The notes below the pieces were generated by a model. That model did no database searches, was not told the origin of the DNA, and was given only the letters and a program-made list of their open reading frames with translations. DNA of 64,000 bases from assembly GCA_033964015.1 (NCBI GenBank), contig CM066918.1, forward strand, positions 28,293,387 through 28,357,386, given 5' to 3'. The position numbers were made by a program, and so were the translations under genes. Each line of letters begins with the position of its first letter. Positions within the stretch are counted from its first letter, which is position 1. Of this stretch, positions 37,601 through 48,345 are shown in pieces. The stretch is from Scolanthus callimorphus (lineage: Eukaryota; Cnidaria; Anthozoa; Actiniaria; Edwardsiidae).

Positions 37601-40600
37601 AAAGGCTTTGTATTTTGGTCCGTTTAGTGCACTTTACCACACCAATGAAATAAATGCCTTGTATTATGATACTTGTATCATGCAAGCAAAAACAAAGCAA
37701 TGCATTATGGTTTGCGATGATCTCTATCATTAGGGTATAGAAGGTTAGGAACGGGGATCGTGCAGTGTCAAAGAGCCTGTGTCAGCCGCCATTTTGACAG
37801 CATAGCAACATACCAAGTAGCATCCATTTCCATCGGCTGATTTAGAGAATATAGAGCAATTTTCTCGATTGAATTTGGTAAATCAAGTCTGAAACTTTGT
37901 TTTTAGATGTTGATTTAGAGGTTTCTACACGTAATTCGCCTTCTAATATCGAACGAAAACAATAACAAAGGAGTGGCTGACCCGGGCTCTTCAATTCAGA
38001 GTAACTCAGTACGACAAAGCTTTGTGAAGTGTCGCTGATATCTCGAAATGGCAATATTTGTTGCGATGCCAGCAGCAGAGAAAATTGCTTCGTGTAACAT
38101 TGCCTTAAGTGACGATTCGTTTTGTTGTCTTGATAGGATATACGTTAAATTTCCGCGACCCATTCCATGGTACTACGCCCCAGATAGGGACGCTGGGCGT
38201 GGCATTCCAAGCTTCGTTATGGGCGTACGCCGCATGGTAAAAAACCCCGCTGCATTTATTCTACTGGCTAGTGTCCTCTGTACATAAAGACTAATTGAAA
38301 TCTTTCTTGTAGGGATTGCCTAAATGACATCTCCGAAGAAGTCGCCAGACCAAAAAGGTTCTCAAGATGTTTGTTTGTTTGATATTTTGATGTGATTATG
38401 TCCTCGTGCCCCTTTTTATCCCCTAGATTCCCCATAAAAAATACCCTAAGAGATGCAAATTTACGCCTAATAGCAAACAAAGGCGATACACGAAGTAACT
38501 GCAAGCCTCTAGTAACACGCCTCTAGCTTTTCAAGCCTCTAGTAACACGCCTCTAGCTTTTCAAGCCTCTAGTAACACGCCTCTAGCTTTTCAAGCCTCT
38601 AGTAACACGCCTCTAGCTTCTCAAGCCTCTAGTAACATGCTTCTAGCTTTTCAAGCCTCTAGTAGCACGCCTTTAGCTTTTCAGGCCTCTAGTAACACGC
38701 CTCTAGCCTAGCTTTTCAAGCCTCTAGCTAGTAACACGCCTCTAGCTTTTCAAGCCTCTAGTAACACGCCTCTAGCTTTTCAAGCCTCAAGTAACACTCA
38801 AATAAACAAAATCGGCTAACGACAACATCTTGTTGCCACCCAATTCAGACCATGTGATGATTCCTTTGGGTGGCTCAATTGTCGAATTTCTCCCACTCGA
38901 CCGAGTGATGTGCAGAACCTATTAAAATAACCACCCAAAGGAATCAAAGATGTAAACACCGTTAGCCGATTTTATTTATTATTTTCTTTTTAAAGGAACA
39001 TGCCGTGGGCCGTACTGGGAAGTATTTCTACAGTCACAACCCTTTATATACTGGTAAACATTGCATACTTGACGGTACTTGATGTAGAGAAATGAAGCGA
39101 TCCTCAGCAACGGCCGCGGTAGGTTAACTAATTCCTTTGGCGTGGAAGCTGATTCATTTATTATCACGTATTGTCGCATTTCTACGAATTTGCGTGGGAT
39201 GCCTGTGGAGTTTAAATCCTTTGGCCGAGAAACAAAATGGCGAACAGGAGTTTCTCGAACATCTGCAAGTTTTTGGTGAATTTTCCAGCTTTTTTCGCCA
39301 AGGAGATTTCCTTATAAGGAAGTTTTGTAACGTCCTCAAGTCGACAGTTTTTGGCGAAATTGACACGAATACAAATCCGCGCGGGCTGCCTGTGGTATTT
39401 TAGAAATCTCGATCCAGGCCCTTTGGCTAAGGAAAACCAAAACGGCCACCAAGAGAGTGATGTTTCTCGAGAAGATATGAGGAAAAATTCTTACAGACCT
39501 TCCAAATAAGGTAAGGAGGATTCCCTAATAAGGACGTTTTGCAACGTCAGCAATTCGACAGTTTTTGGCGAAATTTTCTTGATATGGATACGACTGAAAC
39601 GGCTAGTATATGGACACTGGCCTTTATGGACGAACGTCATTGTTGATCATGTCATATTTATCACGAACATCAAATTTTCGGATTTGGCGGAAGAGCCCTA
39701 TTATCTAAATATTCCACTTACATGCACCTACATGAAAACACTATCAAACTTACCAGGCGAGCAGCTAAAACCACTGTCGTTCAAAGCTTGTACTGCCTTA
39801 CCACGAGGCACTCCTTCAACATACACAGAATTAACCTCCACTATCACATCATTCACCCTGGAAAACATTTCAATAAAAACGTCATGGAGCTGTTACAGGT
39901 TGGGGCTTGACTTTATTCACCTATTTCAAAAGGTTGCACCGCTATAACTATTGTAGCCTGCGGTGCATCAGAAACTAAGAACGAAATTCTCACTATAGCG
40001 GTGTATTGTAGAATCATTTGGTAGGGTGATAAGTATGGCTATGTAAAAACAGTATCCATGATTGTATGACTAGTTTTACGGGAAAACTAGGTGGTCTGCG
40101 TCGGCGGAGACGTGAACATGAACAACAACAACCAAAGGTTGAGATTTATGTTAACGCCGTGGAAAAATGGTGTTTTGCTGACGTTTGGAGCGTTAGCCCT
40201 TCGTCGGAGCAAAGAGAAGTATCCATGATTATTTTGTGGTACGCCATTTGCTCCCATGATTCAACTTGCTGTTTCGTTGTAAAGACTGTTCATTTCATTA
40301 AAGGCCCATAGTCAGCCAGCAACCTTTGCGCTTTATTTTCATACGGATCTATTGTCACTGACCGCTGTGTGTCAGAACGATTCCCACTGTATTGTTCTTC
40401 GCATTTCACAAGTTCAAACTACAAATTTGCATATGGAAAGTCAACCCTTACCCTGACTAAGACGGTCGTGGCTAAAAGGGATGACTCAGAAGGACCTGAT
40501 TAATAATTCATAGGCTTCACGGTAGAACGAAGCTACATATGCCATGTTATGCAATGTAGCTTCGTTCTATTGTTTGTCCTATGAATTATTAATCAGGTCC

Positions 40601-43600
40601 TTCTGAGTTATCCCTTTTAGCGGTGACCGACTAAGACTGCAAAGGATGTCGGTTGACTATGGGGCTTTAAAGAAGCAAGAGGTCAAGTCCAGTAAGGCGT
40701 CAAGTCTGAACGCCCCCCCCCCCCCCCTCCCGCATTTAAAAGGACAGCTTCTAACGCATTTCCCCAGGTGTTTGCTGAGCACATGTATGGTTCTATGGCG
40801 TGGGTTATGCCAATGTGCGTTGCGTGTTCGGTATTTGGCGCAATCAACAGCGGGTATTTTAGAAAGGGAAGGTATGGCGTTTCTATCCTTACTAACGCAT
40901 TTTCCCCAGGCGTTTCACAAAACACATTCACGGAAAGCTGATTTCCCCATGTTAGAAGTATGGGAAGTGTTCGGATTTCCCATGGCTCAGTATCCTTGGC
41001 TATCCATGGGAAATCCCGACGCACTTCTACCATGAGTAAATCAGCTTTCCCATGGGATTTCTGGAGAAATTTCTTTGTGTTTCCTGACCTAATAAATTGT
41101 TCTATAGCTTGGGTTATGCCTATGTGCGTTGTGTCTTCGGTATTTGACCAGCGTGTATTTTATTGTCTACCGGTGCAAGATTATACAACAGACTATTTTA
41201 AAAGCCAAGATTGTAAGCTGTACGGCAGCAATTTGCGACATCCAATATGCAGTACTCTGTATAGCGGTCGCGTGCTTTCCACCGCTTGGAGTTCCCCCAC
41301 AGTAGGAAGAAGACCACATTTTCTCTCTTTTTCGTTCAAGGATTACCTTCGCTGCCGCGCGCGAGGGACACTTACCAAGTTTCCTCGCCATGATTCACGC
41401 CACCAGACGAACGCCTATACCTTCTCTACTTTTCCAGGTAAACTCTAGTGGTTCTAGCATTTTTAAGGGCATAACCACAACTTCCTGTTCCCTTAGTGGT
41501 TCTACAAGGAATAAAGAAATAATGAGCGTGACGAATAGTTCTGTAGCCCCTCTGTAGCCTCTAACAAATCGACGAACTTCACATGTTGCTTCTTTACCTT
41601 CCTCAGGCCACTTTGTCTTTGGCGATGTTGCTTCCTAGAACAGCTAATATACAGAATTTCATAAGTGTTTGGAGCTTCGGCGAGTGGTTTGTGTACACTT
41701 TGACAACTATAGGACTGTTATGGGCCCGCTATAGACAACCGAACCTACCACGGCCGTTCAAGGCAAGTGACGATGATGACCGACGGACTCCTCTAGCTTG
41801 GTCTCATTGCGTGACCCACACATTGGCATCACGCTAGCCCTGCAGCCCGGGGGGGGGGGGGGGGGGGGGGGGACTCCCATATTTTCAGACGGGGGTGCTC
41901 GTCCTATCCCTTAGGGTATAAAATTGACAGACGTGCTATCTCTTGGGGGTGTTTAAAATCAGCCCTATCCCTTAGGGGAGTCTCAGACCAATCCTTGCCA
42001 GAAATATATTGGTACTGACACCAGAACCGATATTTAAAAAGGAAACTTGGTTGAAAACCCTAAAAGATCGCTTTTATTTGTTTTGACCTGCCAAATTTGC
42101 TATCTTTAGGGGTAAATTTGCTGTTGCCACACCCATTTTGCCATCCCTTAGGGTCAAAATCAATTTTCCCGACGAGCACCCCCGTCTAAAATATTGGGAG
42201 TTCCCCCCCGGGCCCTGCAGTCGCAGCTATAAGTCCAACATGGGTCTTGCTGTGGTTTAAGTACTTCGATTTTCGAAGTCGCCTCTGCAGTTGTTTTCCG
42301 ATGAAGTTTACTGAGACAAACCCGGCTATGCCATGCTGTTGAGTCCATGGTTGCCGAACTGCACGGCTAATAGTCTGTGCTGGCGTTCTGTCTTAGCCAG
42401 ACTGATCATACTAGTCCAATACTCTGACAATTTATGCATGGTATTGTTCTTCTCCATTGTATAGCCTCGTCCTATAATACACTCCATTGCACTCCATTGT
42501 TTTAGACAATGCCTTGCATAAATTTGTCAGTGTATTGGACAACCCTCCGAGGGCTAGCTGTGTCTTTAAACTCCTCACCAGACCTCATGGCCGAGAAATA
42601 AATTGACATTTTCCGTCCTTCGAGGGACATTTTTCACCAAATAAGGGGATAAAAATATATATTTTTTCTCAATTTCTCTGCTCCCTTACTAAACACAAAC
42701 CATCGATTTTCCTTGTCAGCTTCCCCTAATATCCCAATTCTGTTCCTCGTCATCTGTCTGTATCTGACGATAACACCAATCATTGAAGCACCCATCGAGT
42801 CCGCGCTCTCATTTGTGGGGCTCATAGTCGGGATCCTGTGTACATTTTCGTTCGTTATAGACTCGCTCCCAAATGGATCAGGAGATCGTTCGGTAAGTCA
42901 GCATTCCGGCTCTGGTGATAGCATGCGTACAAGAAAATTATCTATTTACGTCTCAAAACTACGTATTATTATTCATGACACTTTTTCAAAAGCGAGGTAA
43001 ACCCCGTTTTCTTTGCGTGCGCGCCGTTAAAACAACCGGAAGGCTTTCAGATGGATGTTAGCAGGGCCATAACTACAAAAATGTAGGTCAAATATAGATC
43101 ATTTTCCCACTCATCGTTAACGGTGTTTACATCTTGTTGTTTTCCAATTCAGATCATGTGATGATTATACTTTTGTTAGTTGTGCACATACACTCGTGCA
43201 CTCGGTCGAGTGAGAAATCCACCCGAAGGAATCATCAAGATGTAAATACCATTAGCTGATTGATCTATTTACAACCAATTGCCTCAAGGGAAACGTTCGT
43301 TGTTATTCAAAATGGTGTTTCCATCAAAGTGGTTGTACCATCACAAAAGCTACCGAAAAGACTGATTTCCCAAGTTAAAGAACGTTAGTTGCTTTTGACT
43401 CTATTAGGGATTCGCCCTACGAAGAATTCTTTTGTTTCTATTATCCTCGTTGTACAAAGGAGTTATGTTGACACTATCATCATCGTTCTTTGTGTTGAGA
43501 TGTTAGGTATTGCTTCATTGTCCAACCAGTGAGGAGGTTTAAGCAATCCTTCTCCAGGACTCCTGATTGACTCGCGATCACGTTATACAGAGGAGAGAAG

Positions 43601-43923
43601 CTATTTTTTTTCATTGCGTGACCTGAACACGATTAGTAACGGGATTTCACAGACGCTACTAATCCTCTTGGAGGTTAGAGAGAGGAGGAAATCACTGCTC
43701 GCAGGGTAGTAGCGGATGTACACAGGCTAAGCAACTACGTATCGATTTCCTTGATGACCGGTCCTGAAGCAGACCTCATTGTGCACGCACACCCCATTGT
43801 GCATCGCAGATTATTTATCGCGATATAATTATTTCCTTCGCAGATTATTTCAATTACAAGATCCAAGAAATCTTCAATTTGGTGTACCCAAAACCCGCGG
43901 ATGAGATCACCTTTGACGAATGA
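34668..43923 (+). CDS. SLC7-type amino-acid transporter, copy C (frameshifts in exons 6 and 10)
   Basis: Eleven exons: 34668-34932, 35083-35286, 37392-37517, 38137-38236, 38313-38357, 38996-39118, 40768-40871, 41341-41437, 41607-41762, 42720-42892 and 43844-43923. Exon 6 is 123 nt instead of 124 (GAGGAAATG reads GAGAAATG), giving a TGA at 39093-39095. Exon 10 is 173 nt instead of 178: one base is missing near 42729, one near 42834 (GGATTCC reads GGATCC), plus a 3-nt in-frame loss. Other exons keep phase and motifs (GSGIF, FFPGC, REGHLPS). The intron after exon 9 starts with GC. The N-terminus [15 protein letters not shown] has the exact 2A core; unlike in A and B, the frame stays open upstream to the acceptor at 34641-34642. 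Most diverged copy; pseudogene or error-laden gene. Confidence 0.8.
35387..35556. mobile_element. TA-type MITE, family 1, copy 2
   Basis: GAGCAGATTTCGTATGACTG is mirrored by CATACGAAATCTGCTC. It is bracketed by a 23-bp near-exact direct repeat, TAGGGTCCTCTCGTCGAAGG and CAC, at 35357-35379 and 35557-35579, much longer than the TA expected of this family. Confidence 0.75.
35735..36931. mobile_element. 1.2-kb TIR element (CAGGGTCCTGAAGGGG ends)
   Basis: CAGGGTCCTGAAGGGG at 35735 is inverted at 36916-36931 (CCCCTTCAGGACCCTG). Both ends are followed inward by CCCGTTCCCG-type sub-repeats. The interior has no recognisable transposase. CAGGG ends recall hAT elements, but I see no matching 8-bp duplication. 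It lies in intron 2 of copy C. Confidence 0.6.
38500..38795 (+). repeat. 30-bp minisatellite, about ten units, intron 5 of copy C
   Basis: The unit is CAAGCCTCTAGTAACACGCC plus TCTAGCTTTT. Units are contiguous with scattered substitutions. No spacers, so not a CRISPR array. Confidence 0.9.
38811..38978. mobile_element. Hairpin MITE, family 3, copy 1
   Basis: AAAATCGGCTAACG is mirrored by CCGTTAGCCGATTTT, and GATTCCTTTGGGTGG by CCACCCAAAGGAATC. The interior contains ACTCGACCGAGTG. A second copy is at 43112-43263. It ends 18 bp before exon 6 of copy C. Confidence 0.75.
39179..39570 (+). repeat. Tandem pair of about 190-bp units, intron 6 of copy C
   Basis: Two units (about 39179-39360 and 39367-39570) share GGGxTGCCTGTGG, CCAAGGAGATT/TTCCCTAATAAGGA, TTTTGCAACGTC and CGACAGTTTTTGGCGAAATT. 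Related pieces lie at 21690-21750. Non-coding. Confidence 0.6.
40472..40620. mobile_element. Hairpin MITE, intron 6 of copy C
   Basis: CTAAAAGGGATGACTCAGAA is mirrored at the right end (TTCTGAGTTATCCCTTTTAG), with about 60-bp arms through AATAATTCATAGG. 149 bp. Confidence 0.85.
40935..41057. mobile_element. Palindromic element between exon 7 and its relic
   Basis: GAAAGCTGATTTCCCCATG pairs with CATGAGTAAATCAGCTTTCC, and the core has GGAAGTGTTCGGATTTCCC with its near complement. A related palindrome is at about 29040-29175 in intron 4 of copy B. Confidence 0.6.
41098..41165 (+). pseudogene. Degenerate second copy of SLC7 C exon 7
   Basis: GCTTGGGTTATGCCTATGTG, then CGTTGTGTCTTCGGTATTTG, closely matches the core of exon 7 (40768-40871), but the start and the donor end have decayed. 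It lies 230 bp downstream, on the far side of a palindromic element, suggesting a local duplication. Confidence 0.8.
41838..42220. mobile_element. TIR element (GGGGACTCCCATATTTT family), copy 2
   Basis: CCCTGCAGCCCGGGGGG at the left mirrors CCCCCCGGGCCCTGCAG at the right, with ACTCCCATATTTT and GACGGGGGTGCTCGTC arms. The interior holds CCCTTAGGG sub-repeats. Related to 20033-20518. Confidence 0.7.
42410..42550 (-). repeat. Inverted copy of the 14865-15000 repeat
   Basis: Reads AATACACTCCATTGCACTCC and AAATTTGTCAGTGTATTGGA, the reverse complement of the repeat at 14865-15000. Located in intron 9 of copy C. Confidence 0.7.
43112..43263. mobile_element. Hairpin MITE, family 3, copy 2
   Basis: TTAACGGTGTTTACATCTTG pairs with CAAGATGTAAATACCATTAG, with GATCATGTGATGATT and ACTCGGTCGAGTG as in the copy at 38811-38978. 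Intron 10 of SLC7 copy C. Confidence 0.7.
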
Positions 43924-44760
43924 AGGTCTTTTTTGACAAAACTCTTGGTAAAATGAAAGGGAATAATCATGCATCACGAAGACATTGTTATTGACGATCC
44001 AGCGTGAAAGTTTTTCGGCTAAATATTTATATGGCGCGGGTTGCACTTTGGTCAGCTTTGGTCACTTTGGAGTTTTCCGGCAAAGTGACGGCCGAATGAG
44101 AGAATACACTTTTCTGGCAAATCTGACCGCAAAGTCAGAAAGGTTTTGTTTGTTGCTACTGCATGATTCGATGAGTAAAAAATATAATAACAATAAAGTG
44201 CGAGTATCATTCACTTGGGGCCTTAAACTACACTTCTGGAGTTCCTTTTTCCCAGAGGTATCGATCTTCCATGTTTTCTTTTCTGGGGGGGGGGGGGGGG
44301 GGGGTTACATATACTGCATATAAAATTGGGACTTCTCTTGGGTTGTAGGTGGTGCTCTGGGTTGGTATGTGGAGTTCTCGCTGGAGTTCTGATATTCCAG
44401 AGGCCACTAATCCAGGACTATCACGCTAAAAAGCAGGCATTTCTAGTGGTACTTGGCACAAAGAGGAAATGAAGAGGGTTTGTCTTGAGATTAGAAATCC
44501 CAAGGGAGGGGTCGAATTGGATGGTGGATATATCCAAGGGGTGGTGCCAAAGGGGCCCTCAACCCCGTATGCAGAAAAAATACACTGCAAATGATTCCTC
44601 TCATTGATCTTTGACCGATTTGAGATAGATCTACAATGGACTTATTATTTGCATTCTTCAACGGGTCAAATCGTTGCAATCGTTCATCGAAATTCGCAGC
44701 AGTTCTTCCTATTAGTATTTCTACACACTTGATGATAGCATGGTGCGGATTCCTGATAAC

Positions 44761-44940
44761 TAGAACAGATTTCGTATGACTGTGAAAAGTTCCGCGAAAA
44801 AAGTTGTACCGCTACGCGACTGTGACCGTACCGCGACGAGATTTCCTTCGGTATCTACAGCAGGCCAGGTTCGGTACCGCCACCGAGACAGTACCGCGCC
44901 GTGTCACGGTACTTTTCACAGTCATACGAAATCTGCTCTA
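44761..44940. mobile_element. TA-flanked MITE, family 1, copy 3
   Basis: TAGAACAGATTTCGTATGAC to GTCATACGAAATCTGCTCTA, 180 bp, bounded by TA at both ends. The interior is built from CCGCGA/TACCGCGACG blocks like the other copies. Confidence 0.85.
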
Positions 44941-45606
44941 TTGTGAGTAATTTGCAATTACTTTGCATTCACTCCTTTAGAGCGATTTTAGATGAGTGTC
45001 GAAAATTGAACACAGTTAATTTATCCCTGCTATCAGTCTCGTACCCAGACGTTATTTTTTTGCGTCTCTTGCGGTAAATTCTCCAACCGTTTCTCTTTGA
45101 AAATTGTTTTGTAGCCGTAGGGACTGGGAATGAGTACTATTCCGCGCAATGAATTGTGGGACATGCGCGCCCTGTTAAAAATATCCCAAAAACCATAGCG
45201 CACCCTAAAAACCCCGGAAAGCGCCTGGGTACGACACTGCCCTGCTTATATAACATGGCTAAATTGTAAGAAGGGAAAATGCTAGTGATATTTACAGATC
45301 TCGTCTCAAGCAAAACGACAGACGTCAATGAATGTATAAAAATGTATTGATCATCATATTTACATCTCCGAGAGCTTGACTCCTGTGAGAAAAAGGCTGT
45401 TCAAGTCTTGTTTAAGAGCAAGGAAAGATATAGATCTAGATCAAGTTTTTCTGTTCTGTGAATGTCACTCACACTTAAAAAAAAATGGAAAGTGAAAGTA
45501 TTCGTTGCAGGCTTGCTATGTCACAGCAGGTGCACAAAAATTGGCGGGAAAAAAAACAGCCAATCAGAAACGTCCCTTGCACAGCAGCCACACCTGAAAC
45601 AACGGT

Positions 45607-45840
45607 AGATCCTTCATATATGGTTCACTATAGTGTCCTTCGTATAAATATGTCCCATGCCTTATAGAACGAGGCTATAGAGAAGGACACTATAGTGTAC
45701 CATGTTTGAAGGTTCTAGCAAATGTGTAGATCCTTCATATACGGTTCACTACAGTGTCCTCTGTATAAATATCTCCCATGTCTTATAGAATGAGGGCATA
45801 CAGAAGGACGCTATAGTGTATCATATATGAAGGATCTAGG
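45607..45840. mobile_element. Two adjacent related hairpins
   Basis: TAGATCCTTCATATATGGTT and CACTATAGTGTCCT with their complements form one hairpin at about 45607-45713 and a second, diverged, at about 45725-45840. A further relative lies at about 30735-30825. Head-to-tail MITE pair. Confidence 0.65.
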
Positions 45841-45873
45841 GAAACAACGATAATTTGCTCTTGCTTACCTAAA

Positions 45874-48131
45874 TCATGATGATCTGCACTCAACAACACA
45901 TGCAAACAATTCCAGCAATGGTGTAATAATGGACAAAACAGGTCCGGCAAACTTTTGTATAGCCCCGAAAACTTTTCCGACAGTTTCTTTTGTAGATTCC
46001 CAAAAGGTCTTCTTCCTTTCGGTATTTATTACGATTGGAACTGAATACTCATTGGTGCTCCTTTTCTGCGGCTCATAGTTTGTTTTTGATGATGAGTATT
46101 CTGGGACACAATATGTCGTCTTAGGATAAGCAGGCGGCGAGGGGTAATATTTTGTCAGCCCCAAGTCTGCGTTAGGATAACGCATTGAGCGCTCATCGTT
46201 TTTTTTCTCCGACTTCAGCATTGACGGTTCGTACGTTAAAGAGGGCTTGCTGAGGTTTTCTTTTGCCAGCTCAAAATTCGTCTTCTTTCGATAAGAAGAA
46301 GAGAAGGACCTCGAGGAATTCTGAATTAACGACGACGTCTTATTATTGTTAAAATTTGCCGAGTCAAATATTGACGTCTTCAGATGATGCGAGGAAGAGG
46401 CCGATGGCAACGGTTGTTCACTCGAGTAAACGCTCAAAGATATCTTGCTCATGTGAGTTTTTGTTGGTGGTGTCGGTTTTGTAGTCTTTTCATGCTTATC
46501 CAGTCTCGACTTTAGTTTACAGTTAACACAAGGAGTCAGCTTTGAACATCTGTCACCAAAACAGGTTAACAAATTGTGTCTCTCAAAAGAATGTTCACGA
46601 AACAACTTCCTACGGGGGTTGTATTTTGGTGTTTCAGACTCGGCATTTTTATTCTCATCTCTGTCCAAACAATTTTCTTCAGCAAGGAATTTGCTGCTGT
46701 GGTATTTTGGCGTCATCAACGCAGAATGTTATCCTTCCAACATTTAAAGCAAGGATTCTCTCTTGAACAATTCTCTCTTGAACAGAGTCCTAACTCTTTA
46801 GAAAAACAGGACAATTTCTCATCTCTGTCCAAACAAGTATTGTCTTCCCCAAACAACTTGGTAGTGCGGGTATACCTTGCCGTCTTGGACCCACCAGGCT
46901 TGTCCTTTCTACATTTAAAGCAAGGACTCATTCTTGTACAAAGTCCTAACTTCTTAGAAGCACAGGATAAATTCTCATCCCTGTCCAAGCAATTGTCTTC
47001 ACCAAGTAACTCACTAATGGGGGTGTATTTTGGTGTCTTCGACGCAGCATGTTTATTATTTATGCTGCAAAATATGCAAGGCCTTAAACTTGAACACAGT
47101 CGACGAGAACAGGAAAAGGTGCAGAGAGAATCTTTGTTCCTTAAGAATATGCTGGAGGTGGAATGCTTTTGGGATATATATTCGTCATCTGTGGTACATG
47201 AAGAGCATGGATTCGACCTTGAACACCGCCCATAATCACTAATAGGGCAACGGAAATTCTCAGTCTTGTCTTTATGGTCTTTAAGCTCGTACTTCTCTTC
47301 TTTCCGTGCAATGAGTCGTCTTCGGGGATGTCTCAGTTGGGTGTGTTCGGTTTCCTCCTTTTGTGGAGCAGAAACATGTTCCCTGCTTACCTGACTTCCA
47401 TCATCGGCAAATTCAAATCGATCTTTATTGATTGTCAGCAGACTCAGGCGAGCATCAACGTCGGTCCGACTATATGCTTTCACCCAAAAGTCTGAAATCC
47501 AGTCCGTGGTTGTCGGTAGCTCGCGTTTTCTCATATGACCAATCGGAACAAAAGGAATTCCTGTGTGAAGACTTCGATCGCGGACAACCTTGCGGAGACA
47601 CTTTTCCACCGCATTTTTCCACAAATCCTGCTTCTTCACAAACATATCATAATCAACTTCGCCATTATAATCTAAGACATGATTCGCAAAGGTCAGTCCA
47701 AACAGAGCCTTCCCCCAAATGCGACCATTGTCGATGGAGGAAATCGCTTCTATCGCCTTAAACTCGTCCTCTCTCGCTCGCGTATCGTTCATTGCAATGC
47801 AGTACAATAGTAAGTCCGCTTCTTCGATGGCTGGTTTCATTGACCTCAAGTAAACTGAATCGTCGTATTTACCATCTTGAAGCCCTGGGGTGTCCCACAC
47901 AGTTAGTTTCACTCCTCTGATATCAGCTGTGTATTTCTGCACTCGATCTGTGCACGGATCCAGCTCGTGTCCTTCCTTGGCGATTTTCTCCCCCATTAAT
48001 GCGTTCACCAAGTGTGATTTCCCTGCTCCTGTTTTACCCGCAAGGATGATCTTGAATGAGCTTCCACGAGCTCCTTTCTTGCCTGCAATTGATAGAATGT
48101 CTGTCAAGAGACTCTTTTCCTTCCTTGCCAT
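45874..48131 (-). CDS. AIG1/GIMAP-like GTPase with five Cys-knuckle repeats, one frameshift
   Basis: The first open frame (48131 to 46716, 471 residues) starts MARKEKSLL. Residues 32-39 are the P-loop GKTGAGKS, 80-83 the G3 motif DTPG, and T61/T68 are possible switch I threonines, an AIG1/septin-like GTPase arrangement. The domain ends near residue 240. Then come repeats ending C-x5-C-x2-C: CSRSNPCSSC, CSSLRPCIFC, CTRMSPCFKC and CSRENPCFKC, separated by KYTxxxxLxGEDNCLDRDE linkers. The frame stops at 46716, but the next frame (46719 to 45874, 281 residues) continues the same pattern (KYHSSKFLAEENCLDRDEN, then CSKLTPCVNC). Comparison with repeat 2 shows AAA read as AA at about 46729; with that base the locus is one frame of about 750 codons. 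The C-terminal segment (GKVFGAIQKFAGPVLSIITP onward) is amphipathic to hydrophobic. GIMAP-type GTPases act on membranes in immune cells; the role here is unknown. Single exon as seen. Confidence 0.85.
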
Positions 48132-48211
48132 CTTGGTTTGTCAAAAGGATAATTCACTATGGTTCTATTTCGAAACGCAAGCTAAATTTATGTAGAAAAT
48201 GAACTCCCATG

Positions 48212-48345
48212 AGCTCCTTTCTTGTCTGTAAACGATAGTGTCTATTAAAAGACTCTTCTCCTTCCTTGCCATCTCGGTTTGTCGAAAGGATAATTCCCTA
48301 TGGTTCGTTTTCGCAACGCAAGCTAAATTTGCGTAGAAAATGAAC
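48212..48345 (-). pseudogene. Partial tandem duplicate of the GTPase 5' end
   Basis: About 134 bp repeat the sequence at 48068-48206. This includes a second MARKEKSLL start (near 48272), the upstream TTTTGT and GATAATTC leader, and the AAGCTAAATTTGCGTAGAAA block. The coding part then diverges and the GTPase domain is absent, so it is a duplicated leader with alternative start, not a gene. Confidence 0.8.

Larger units (their letters stand above)
43924..45873. other. Spacer between SLC7 copy C and the GTPase gene
   Basis: No supported coding exon. Contains a G run (44284-44303), a family 1 MITE (44761-44940) and a pair of hairpins (45607-45840). Confidence 0.5.

Noticed and set aside
38500..38795. 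Regular 30-bp repeats considered as a CRISPR array
   Set aside because: Units are contiguous with no unique spacers, and the DNA is an animal-type intron.
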